Assembly: GCA_964437815.1 (NCBI GenBank)
Contig: CAYTIE010000043.1
Span: forward strand, 1-6,856
DNA length: 6,856 bases
Source: Marisimplicoccus sp964437815
Lineage (GTDB): Bacteria > Bacteroidota > Bacteroidia > Flavobacteriales > Flavobacteriaceae
Direction of reading: 5' to 3'
Made by a program: the position numbers and the translations under genes. The notes under the pieces were generated by a model. It was not told the origin of the DNA, made no database searches, and saw only the letters and a program-made list of their open reading frames with translations. The stretch's first letter is position 1, and each line of letters opens with the position of its first letter. Below, piece after piece: positions 1-5,853 of the stretch.

Positions 1-2
1 CA

Positions 3-110
3 GCTGATAAAATTCGTTATGATCTATTAACAAAGAGAGCTAAATTAATATTTCATACTGCATGGGAAATAGCTAATATGGAAGAAACCATTAAAGTAGA
101 TGTTGAATAA
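3..110 (+). CDS. C-terminal fragment of an unidentified protein
   Basis: The plus-strand frame beginning at position 3 is open to a TAA at 108-110 and encodes the last 35 residues of a gene whose start lies left of the window. The tail is mixed and charged (it begins ADKIRYDLL and ends ETIKVDVE) and has no membrane segment or motif I recognise, so I give no function. The stop lies only 5 nt from the 3' end of the convergent tRNA-His gene, so this gene must end its transcription inside or beyond the tRNA. No hairpin-plus-T-tract terminator is visible in that gap. The other two plus-strand frames hit stops within the first 30 bases, which supports this frame. Confidence 0.6.
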   Translation, partial: ADKIRYDLLTKRAKLIFHTAWEIANMEETIKVDVE

Positions 111-115
111 ATTTG

Positions 116-190
116 GGTGGAAGACCGGATTCGAACCGGCGACCTCCTGAACCACAATCAGGCGTTCTAACCAACTGAACTACAACCACC
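116..190 (-). tRNA. tRNA-His (anticodon GTG)
   Basis: Read on the minus strand this folds as a complete tRNA. The D stem is GTTC/GAAC, the anticodon stem CCTGA/TCAGG with loop TTGTGGT (anticodon GTG at 153-155), and the T arm GCCGG-TTCGAAT-CCGGT. Position 190 is the extra G(-1) and position 116 the C73 discriminator, the pair that marks histidine tRNAs for HisRS. The acceptor strands GTGGTTG and CTTCCAC pair at five positions but leave two adjacent T-T oppositions (5-68 and 6-67). CCA does not appear to be encoded: CAA follows C73, so the tail would be added after transcription. The gene lies 57 nt downstream of bshB1 on the same strand. The identity is secure; the exact 5' end depends on whether G(-1) is counted. 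Confidence 0.95.
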
Positions 191-200
191 ATATAGGTGG
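186..200 (-). repeat. Inverted repeat at the tRNA-His 5' end
   Basis: Five-base arms CCACC and GGTGG flank a 5-base TATAT spacer. The inner arm on the transcribed strand is the first five bases of tRNA-His, counting G(-1). The outer arm is therefore a copy, in the leader, of the CCACC found at the 3' end of the same tRNA. If transcription starts upstream of it, the leader could pair with the 5' acceptor strand in place of the true 3' strand. It may equally be chance or a relic of a partial tRNA duplication. Confidence 0.5.
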
Positions 201-208
201 CAAAAATA
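201..208 (-). promoter_or_regulatory. Possible -7 box for tRNA-His
   Basis: The minus strand reads TATTTTTG, a full match to the Bacteroidota -7 consensus TAnnTTTG, placed just upstream of tRNA-His so that transcription would begin within a few bases of the mature 5' end. No TTG -33 element is found at the expected distance, where the sequence is an A/T run. It would let the tRNA be transcribed independently of the bshB1 operon. Motif matches like this arise often in AT-rich DNA, so the call is tentative. Confidence 0.35.
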
Positions 209-247
209 GACTATTTGTTGTTTTCTAAAAAATTAAATGTTGAAAAA

Positions 248-961
248 TTAAATTAAATCAAAAATATTATCTACAGCAATATTTCTTCTTGATTGAAAAG
301 CCTCTGCAAAATCAGTATCAATTAATCTACCAAAATTTTTAGCTCTATAATTAATGCTTTTTAAGAAGTTTTCTGAGTTAATTTTTGTTGATTTTGTAGT
401 ATCATCTTTGACAACCTGGCTCTTAAAGGAAAGAATTGCATTCTCTTTAATTTTTATAAATTTTGATATATCCACTATTACATCAGGTTTAAAATCATCC
501 CACTGTTGATAATTTAATATAATTTGAGGTCTCCAAGGATCTTGTTTGTTTGAATCAAATGAAGTTGAAAGTTTTACAAGACCACTAACAAAACAAGAAT
601 CATAGATTAGGTCACTTGCCTTACCATGATCCGAGTGTCTATCTATTTGAGCACATGTAAGAACTATATTGGGTTTATAATGTCTAATTTTTTTAACAAT
701 TTCTATTTGATTTGATTTATCATTAACTAAAAAACCATCTTCAAACCCCATATTTTCTCTAAATTTTACTCCTAAAATCTGTGCTGATTCCTTTGCTTCT
801 TTATCTCTTTCTTCGGGGCTACCATTAGTCCCCAATTCACCTTTTGTTAGATCAATAATACCTACAATTTTTCCCATAGAAGTAGATTTTGCTATAGTTC
901 CTCCACATCCCATTTCAACATCATCTGGATGAGCACCAAATGCAAGAATATCTATTTTCAT
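248..961 (-). CDS. bshB1: Bacillithiol biosynthesis deacetylase BshB1
   Basis: This is a zinc-dependent LmbE/PIG-L family deacetylase of 237 residues, the usual BshB length. It removes the acetyl group from N-acetylglucosaminyl-malate to give glucosaminyl-malate, the middle step of bacillithiol synthesis in the cytoplasm. Visible motifs are AHPDD at residues 10-14 and HSDH at 109-112. By the family pattern H11, D14 and H112 bind zinc and D13 is the general base, one residue offset from the Bacillus cereus homologue BcZBP. The C-terminal DFAEAFQSRR block (about 217-226) resembles the AEAF segment typical of BshB1. Its ATG overlaps the stop of the upstream PLP enzyme in an ATGA arrangement, so translation is probably coupled. 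No bshA or bshC is present in the window. The family is certain, and the BshB1 subtype is very likely from the C-terminal block. Confidence 0.92.
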   Translation of the reverse strand: MKIDILAFGAHPDDVEMGCGGTIAKSTSMGKIVGIIDLTKGELGTNGSPEERDKEAKESAQILGVKFRENMGFEDGFLVNDKSNQIEIVKKIRHYKPNIVLTCAQIDRHSDHGKASDLIYDSCFVSGLVKLSTSFDSNKQDPWRPQIILNYQQWDDFKPDVIVDISKFIKIKENAILSFKSQVVKDDTTKSTKINSENFLKSINYRAKNFGRLIDTDFAEAFQSRRNIAVDNIFDLI

Positions 962-2121
962 TTGATTGATTTTTTTATAGCATTATCTAAATCATCATAT
1001 AAGTCCTGATAATCTTCTATACCGACAGAGAGTCTAATAAGCTTATCTCCTATACCCTGATTTTCTCTTTCCTTTTGAGTTAATAATCCATGGGATGTTT
1101 TAATTGGAAAATTAACTGTTGTCTCAACTCCTGCAAGACTCATACCAGGTTTAATTATTTCAAGTGATTTAAGAAATGTATATACATCCACATTTTCTTT
1201 AAGATCAAATGACATCATTGCTCCAAAGTCATTCATTTGATATTTAGCTATCTCATGAGAAGGATGGGAAGATAGACCTGGATAGTAAACTACTGAAATA
1301 TTATCATTTTTATTTAGCATTTTGGCTAAATGTTTTGCATTATTAGTTTGTTCTCTAACCCTAATATGCAATGTTTTCATACTTCTTTCTAATAGCCAAA
1401 CAGTATAATCACTAAGATTTCCTCCAAAATTCTTAGCTGAGCCGAGTATTCGTTCAATATTCGAACTAGTACTAATTACAGCTCCTGCCGAAATATCACT
1501 ATGACCACCAAGATACTTAGTAGCACTATGAATTACAATATCTATACCATGATCAATTGGATTTTGATTAACAGGACTTGCAAAAGTATTATCTATCATA
1601 GTCCATAATGATTTTTCTTTAGCTAATGAGGAAATAGATTTTAAATCAACTATTTTTAGCAATGGATTACTTGGCGATTCAACATATATTCCTACTGTGT
1701 TTCCTTTAACTTCATCTAAAAAATACTTTGAATCCAGACCTTTTGTAAAGGAATATTCTATTCCATATTTATCAAATTCTGTTTTAATAAAATTTCTAGT
1801 TCCACCATATAGATCCTCTTGAAATATAACATGGTCACCTGTTTTAACATTAGCCATTATTGAAGTACTAATTGCAGCCATTCCAGAAGTAAATATTAAG
1901 GCTTTTTCTCCGTTTTCTAAAGCAGCAATTTTCTTAGATAAAAATTCTTGGTTTGGTGTATTGAAATACCTTGGATAAGGTTTCTTCTCCGCATCCTCAC
2001 CTCCATACCAAGGATATGTTGTTGACATAAAAAGAGGTGATACAATACCTTGATACATTGTATCCTTTATTTCCCCCTCGTGAACACATTTAGTCGAAAA
2101 TTTTTTAGATTTATTCCCCAT
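958..2121 (-). CDS. Cys/Met metabolism PLP-dependent enzyme (cystathionine gamma-synthase/lyase type)
   Basis: This 387-residue fold-type I PLP enzyme belongs to the trans-sulfuration family and has full family length. Visible landmarks are YPRY at 49-52 (Y49 and R51 reach the neighbouring subunit's PLP phosphate), TSGMAAI at 78-84, Y105 stacking on the cofactor, D177 in DNTF, the Schiff-base lysine K202 in SATKYLGGHSD, and R363 in RLSVGIED for the substrate carboxylate. In SLAGVE (328-333) the glutamate E333 is the residue typical of gamma-acting members, where cystathionine beta-lyase has tyrosine. I therefore favour cystathionine gamma-lyase or gamma-synthase, but family members are promiscuous and sequence alone does not settle the reaction. 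The start overlaps the upstream peroxidase gene by 11 nt, and the end overlaps bshB1 by 4 nt. Cysteine produced here could feed bacillithiol synthesis. Confidence 0.9.
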   Translation of the reverse strand: MGNKSKKFSTKCVHEGEIKDTMYQGIVSPLFMSTTYPWYGGEDAEKKPYPRYFNTPNQEFLSKKIAALENGEKALIFTSGMAAISTSIMANVKTGDHVIFQEDLYGGTRNFIKTEFDKYGIEYSFTKGLDSKYFLDEVKGNTVGIYVESPSNPLLKIVDLKSISSLAKEKSLWTMIDNTFASPVNQNPIDHGIDIVIHSATKYLGGHSDISAGAVISTSSNIERILGSAKNFGGNLSDYTVWLLERSMKTLHIRVREQTNNAKHLAKMLNKNDNISVVYYPGLSSHPSHEIAKYQMNDFGAMMSFDLKENVDVYTFLKSLEIIKPGMSLAGVETTVNFPIKTSHGLLTQKERENQGIGDKLIRLSVGIEDYQDLYDDLDNAIKKSIK

Positions 2122-2671
2122 CTGTTATCCAAGATATAATTTCTTCTGAGTCTGGTCTAGCTTTAGGTGATATAATCTTTTCAATTTGACCATCTCTATT
2201 AATAAGGTATTTTTGGAAATTCCATGTAACTCTTGAATCCTTGTAATTATTTTTTGACTTTTGAGTTAAATATTGATAAACAGGGTGTTTTTTTAATCCT
2301 TTTACTTTTACTTTAGTCATCATTGGAAATGTAACACCATAGTTTTCTTCACAAAATTCTATTATTTCTTCATTTGATCCTGGTTCCTGCCAAAGGAAAT
2401 CATTTGAAGGAAAACCTATAATAACAAAACCATAAATATTATAACTGTTATAAAGCTCTTGAAGTGCCTTATACTGATAGGTTAAACCACATTTTGATGC
2501 GGTATTTACTATCATGACTTTCTTTCCTTTTAATTTAGAAAAGTCGTAAGTCTCTCCATAAATATCTTCAACTTTAAATTGATAAATAGAATTATCCATA
2601 TTTTCTTGTGATTGAACATGAAAAAATGTTAAAATAAATATTACAATAAATGATCTTTTTAACATAGTCAT
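2111..2671 (-). CDS. Exported glutathione peroxidase family protein (Orp1/thioredoxin-dependent type)
   Basis: This 186-residue peroxidase has a thioredoxin fold and reduces hydroperoxides with a catalytic cysteine. C61 in NTASKCGLT is the peroxidatic cysteine; Q95, W150 and N151 (TWNF) complete the usual tetrad. C107 in EFCEENYG lies 46 residues after C61, the same spacing as Cys36 and Cys82 of yeast Gpx3/Orp1, so it is probably the resolving cysteine and thioredoxin rather than glutathione the likely reductant. The cysteine usual in FPCNQF is serine here (FPSNDF, S89). Residues 4-21 form a basic then hydrophobic stretch ending VQSQ, read as a signal peptide for the periplasm; there is no lipobox cysteine. 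An ATG at codon 3 is an equally possible start. It is first in a cluster with the PLP enzyme and bshB1. Confidence 0.93.
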   Translation of the reverse strand: MTMLKRSFIVIFILTFFHVQSQENMDNSIYQFKVEDIYGETYDFSKLKGKKVMIVNTASKCGLTYQYKALQELYNSYNIYGFVIIGFPSNDFLWQEPGSNEEIIEFCEENYGVTFPMMTKVKVKGLKKHPVYQYLTQKSKNNYKDSRVTWNFQKYLINRDGQIEKIISPKARPDSEEIISWITDGE

Positions 2672-2682
2672 TGTTTATAAGG

Positions 2683-2690
2683 CAAATATA
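2683..2690 (-). promoter_or_regulatory. Possible -7 box for the peroxidase/PLP enzyme/bshB1 cluster
   Basis: The minus strand reads TATATTTG, matching TAnnTTTG, 11 nt upstream of the first ATG of the peroxidase gene. A TTG at 2715-2717 lies 24 nt further upstream, at the edge of the spacing known for flavobacterial promoters. A start of transcription here would leave a leader of only a few bases, making the mRNA nearly leaderless or favouring the second ATG at 2663-2665. The 109-nt gap to tpiA is the natural place for a promoter of this cluster. Confidence 0.4.
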
Positions 2691-2780
2691 AATTAATATT
2701 ATTTTGTTAGGTTACAATTGATAGTTAAAAAAATTATAATAGGATAATCATTTTTTATAATAATTATTATTAAATCTTTA

Positions 2781-3458
2781 TTATATAGAATTGATTATTT
2801 TAAATAGATCATCATATTTAGTAGATGCGCCTCCAACCAAAACACCATCTACTAATTTTTGAGATAATATCTCTTTTGAATTATTGGGGTTAACACTTCC
2901 ACCATATAATACGGGAATATCTAGATTTAATTCTGAAAGCTTTGATTTTACTAAACCATGAATTTCATTAATATGTTCAATAGATGCTGTTTCTCCTGTA
3001 CCAATTGCCCATACAGGTTCATATGCAAGAATCATTTCAAAATTATTATTTAAAATATCAAACGGAATTTGTTCAATAACTTCAAAACATAATATAAAGC
3101 TAAACCCCGCAGGTATTATTTGTGTCAATATCTCTTCAGACTTAAACCCCTTATTTCTTTTTCTTACTTCTGAATGTCCAACAATACTTCTACTAACTCC
3201 AACATTCTTAAGACCAATTGCTGTGACCCCTCCTGTATCTGATGAAGATTCATAGGAAGTGATGTTTTGACCAATTACTTCAACTGAGGATTCTTTTAAG
3301 ATTTGATTCACTTCATTTAAATAAAGACTACAAGGAGAAACCATAAGTCTTATATCATCAGGTATTTGTTGACTGAAAATTTTTGTTGCAAGCTCTATAG
3401 TTTCATCTGCATTTAAATAATTTTTCCAATTACCTATTACTAGCTTTTTTTTCATCAT
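2781..3458 (-). CDS. tpiA: Triosephosphate isomerase, short form
   Basis: This enzyme interconverts dihydroxyacetone phosphate and glyceraldehyde 3-phosphate in cytoplasmic glycolysis and gluconeogenesis. Motifs in order are GNWKN with N10 and catalytic K12, GHSEVR with electrophile H95, AYEPVWAIGTG with catalytic base E147 and mobile loop 6, YGGSVN at 185-190 and DGVLVGGAS at 204-212 for phosphate binding. All catalytic residues are present, so it should be active. At 225 residues it is about 25 shorter than the usual bacterial enzyme. Most of the loss falls between ILCFE (about 122-126) and AYEP, where LCxGE and a following helix normally sit. The usual GHSERR is GHSEVR. Two adjacent ATG codons begin the gene; the first is used here. 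It lies 3 nt after the DUF1599 gene, suggesting co-transcription. Confidence 0.93.
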   Translation of the reverse strand: MMKKKLVIGNWKNYLNADETIELATKIFSQQIPDDIRLMVSPCSLYLNEVNQILKESSVEVIGQNITSYESSSDTGGVTAIGLKNVGVSRSIVGHSEVRKRNKGFKSEEILTQIIPAGFSFILCFEVIEQIPFDILNNNFEMILAYEPVWAIGTGETASIEHINEIHGLVKSKLSELNLDIPVLYGGSVNPNNSKEILSQKLVDGVLVGGASTKYDDLFKIINSI

Positions 3459-3461
3459 TTA

Positions 3462-3998
3462 TTATCTTCTTAAAAGGATTAAGGCAAAAACAGAATAGTT
3501 TAATATATCTTGAAAGTTTGATTCTATTCCTTCACTAGATATTGTTTTTCCATCGTTATTATTAATACTTTTCATTCTAAATATTTTCTGTATAATTAAG
3601 TCCGTAAGACTTGAAATTTCCATATCCCTCCAAGCCTCCCCATAATCGTGATTTTTCTTTAGCATAAGCTCAAATGTTTCATCAACTTTCTTCTCATATA
3701 ACTCGATAGCTTGACTTCCCTTAAGATCTGGTTCATCAACTACACCAATTTCAATCTGAATTAAGCTCATTATACAATAGTTAATTATACCAATGAATTC
3801 AGAGGATTGACCTTCATCTATTTTCTGATCTTTATTAATCTGAAGGTTTCTTATCCTTTGAGCTTTAATATGAATTTGATCAACAAAAGAAGAAACCCTT
3901 AAAATTCTCCAAGATGAACCATAATCTGCATTCTTATCATTAAATACTTTTTTAGATTTTTCAATAACTTTTAGATATTGTAACTTTGTTTCTTCCAT
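3462..3998 (-). CDS. DUF1599 protein with two tandem copies of the domain
   Basis: This 178-residue protein of unknown function is built from two copies of one domain. Copy 1 (about 10-85) carries DYGSSWR at 25-31, then D40, K45 and R48, then INY at 72-74. Copy 2 (about 103-178) carries DYGEAWR at 118-124, then D133, K138 and R141, then LNY at 166-168. The matched D-Y-G-x-x-W-R and later K-x-x-R positions make an internal duplication clear. DUF1599 proteins are widespread in Bacteroidota and often sit beside tpiA, as here. The domain has been grouped with nucleotide-modification-associated domains, but I know of no demonstrated reaction and assign none. No signal peptide or membrane segment is evident, so it is probably cytoplasmic. 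The 3-nt gap to tpiA implies a shared transcript. Confidence 0.88.
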   Translation of the reverse strand: MEETKLQYLKVIEKSKKVFNDKNADYGSSWRILRVSSFVDQIHIKAQRIRNLQINKDQKIDEGQSSEFIGIINYCIMSLIQIEIGVVDEPDLKGSQAIELYEKKVDETFELMLKKNHDYGEAWRDMEISSLTDLIIQKIFRMKSINNNDGKTISSEGIESNFQDILNYSVFALILLRR

Positions 3999-4083
3999 TA
4001 ATAAAAATCATCTTAGTTTGGTAGATATATATCCTAAAAATATGACATTAAATTGTAATGGTAAAATAATCAATCTTAATGAC
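3999..4083 (-). other. Gap between ABC exporter and DUF1599 genes
   Basis: This 85-nt A/T-rich spacer separates two co-directional genes. It holds a weak inverted repeat (CATTA/TAATG at 4046-4060) with no G/C-rich stem and no proper T tract, and a one-mismatch -7-like box TATTTTTA at 4035-4042 lacking a well-placed TTG. Whether DUF1599-tpiA has its own promoter or is read through from truA cannot be decided from sequence. Confidence 0.3.
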
Positions 4084-5853
4084 TTAATTTAATTGTTCAA
4101 CATTAGCAAATTGCTCTTGATGTAATTGGCGGTATCTGCCATTTTCTACTTCCATTAATTCTTTATGGCTTCCTATTTCCAGAATCAACCCATCCTCCAT
4201 ATATATTATAGTTGATGCTGCTTCAATAGTAGAAAGCCTATGTGCAATAACAACTGAAGTTTTATTTTTTGTTATTCTTCTTGTTGCATTCTTTATTAAA
4301 TCTTCAGAATATGAATCTATTGAGGATGTTGCTTCATCAAGAATAAGTATATCTGGATTTTTAATTAAAACTCTCATAAAGGCTATTAATTGTTTCTGTC
4401 CAGAAGAAAGAGTATTACCTCTTTCTTGTACATTAAAATTATAGTTCCCTGGAAGAGACATGATAAACTCATGAATTCCAAGTTCCTTTGCAGCATTAAT
4501 AACTTGATCTTCTGAAATATCTTCATCAAATAATGTAACATTATTTTGAATTGTATCTGCAAATAAGAAAACATCTTGTAATATGACACCTATATTACTT
4601 CTTAAACAATTTAATTTATAATCATTAATAGATTTATCATCTATTTTGATTTGTCCTGAGTTTATATTATAGAATCTTGAAATTAGATTAATAATAGTTG
4701 TTTTGCCACTTCCTGTTGGACCAACAATAGCAAGAGTTTCTCCTGGTCTTACTAAAAATGAAACCCCCTTTAACACTTCGATATTTGAGATATATGAAAA
4801 CCTTACATTGTTGAATTCTATTTTTCCTTTAAAACTTGGTGTATCAATATCTCCTGTTTCATTAATTATTGAATTATTTTCAAAAATTGAAAAAATTCTA
4901 TCAACTGCTACCATCCCCATTTGAAGAGTGTTAAATTTATCAGCAATTTGTCTAAGAGGTCTAAAGAGTAGACCTGACATTGTTATGAATAAGAATAATG
5001 TTCCAATTGAAATATTTATACCGTTTGCGTTGGCAATTCCTCCATACCAAACAAGAAGACCAATACATATAGATCCTGATATTTCAGCAATTGGAAAAAA
5101 AATAGAATTTATCCATACTGTCCTAAGCCAGGCATCCCTGTGCTTGGTGTTAATTTCATTAAATTTATCCTTTTCTATTTTTTCTCTATTAAATATTTGA
5201 ACTATTTTAATTCCACTAATTCTTTCCTGAACAAAGGAATTTAGATTAGCAACTTCCCTTCTAACAAGCTCAAATGCTTTTTTCATAGCTTTCTGAAATA
5301 ACCTTGTTGCATATATTAAAAAAGGGAATATTATTAATACTACCACCGTTAATCTAAAACTAATAATAATCATCACTAATAAGATGACTATCATCTTAAA
5401 AAGATCAGCTATAATAGTAAATAAACCCTGAGAAAATATACTAGCAATAGTTTCAATATCACTAACTGCTCTAGTGACAAGTCTACCAACAGAATTTTTA
5501 TCAAAAAAGGACATTTTTAGATTAATTATTTTATCAAAAATTTTTACCCTAATATCTTTAATTACTCTCTGTCCTAACCAATTTGAATAATATGTGAAAG
5601 AAAACATTAATATAACCTCGACTGTTAATGCTATAACCATTAATAATATTATAAAGGTCATTCCTGTATAATCTTTTGGAATTATATAATCATCAACAAC
5701 CACCTTCAATAGATATGGTGTAACTGTTGTTATAACAGATAAAACAATTGCAAAAAGCATGACCAAGTAAAAACTTTTATTATATGGTCTAACAAATTGC
5801 ATTAGTTTAACAAATTGTTTTAAATCAAAATATTTTGCTTTTACTTTTTCCAA
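4084..5853 (-). CDS. MsbA-like ABC exporter half-transporter (fused membrane and ATPase domains)
   Basis: This 589-residue inner-membrane protein has the full length of a type IV exporter half-transporter and should act as a dimer. Residues 1-320 are the membrane domain, with about six hydrophobic segments (roughly 28-48, 64-86, 143-165, 168-186, 250-270, 280-298). The ATPase domain covers about 345-575: A-loop Y354, Walker A GPTGSGKTT (378-386), Q-loop Q426, signature LSSGQ (482-486), Walker B ILILDE with catalytic E507, D-loop SSID and switch H538. The signature has serine for the usual second-position glycine. Translation appears to start at TTG (5851-5853), 13 nt inside truA, because an in-frame stop lies at 5872-5874 and the first ATG (codon 18) would cut into the elbow helix. 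The substrate is unknown; lipid, peptide or drug export are all possible. Confidence 0.92.
   Translation of the reverse strand: MEKVKAKYFDLKQFVKLMQFVRPYNKSFYLVMLFAIVLSVITTVTPYLLKVVVDDYIIPKDYTGMTFIILLMVIALTVEVILMFSFTYYSNWLGQRVIKDIRVKIFDKIINLKMSFFDKNSVGRLVTRAVSDIETIASIFSQGLFTIIADLFKMIVILLVMIIISFRLTVVVLIIFPFLIYATRLFQKAMKKAFELVRREVANLNSFVQERISGIKIVQIFNREKIEKDKFNEINTKHRDAWLRTVWINSIFFPIAEISGSICIGLLVWYGGIANANGINISIGTLFLFITMSGLLFRPLRQIADKFNTLQMGMVAVDRIFSIFENNSIINETGDIDTPSFKGKIEFNNVRFSYISNIEVLKGVSFLVRPGETLAIVGPTGSGKTTIINLISRFYNINSGQIKIDDKSINDYKLNCLRSNIGVILQDVFLFADTIQNNVTLFDEDISEDQVINAAKELGIHEFIMSLPGNYNFNVQERGNTLSSGQKQLIAFMRVLIKNPDILILDEATSSIDSYSEDLIKNATRRITKNKTSVVIAHRLSTIEAASTIIYMEDGLILEIGSHKELMEVENGRYRQLHQEQFANVEQLN

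Noticed and set aside
2757..2770. Perfect 14-base A/T palindrome downstream of tpiA, considered as a terminator or operator
   Set aside because: The stem has no G/C pairs, and on the tpiA strand it is followed by an A run instead of a T run. Such palindromes are expected by chance in DNA this AT-rich.
4035..4042. TATTTTTA as a promoter box for the DUF1599-tpiA pair
   Set aside because: It lacks the final G of the consensus, and the nearest TTG (4071-4073) is 28 nt upstream, outside the usual spacing.
4046..4060. CATTA/TAATG inverted repeat after the ABC gene, considered as a terminator
   Set aside because: The five-pair stem with only one G-C pair is too weak, and the T-rich stretch begins several bases after it.
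4386..4589. Minus-strand 67-codon open frame inside the ABC exporter in another reading frame
   Set aside because: It lies wholly within the ATPase domain coding sequence, is biased by the AT-rich composition, and has no family resemblance.
4703..5200. Two plus-strand open frames of 73 and 90 codons antisense to the ABC exporter
   Set aside because: They are shadows of the exporter's coding strand, show no recognisable domain, and cover its ATPase and membrane segments, which are clearly coding on the other strand.
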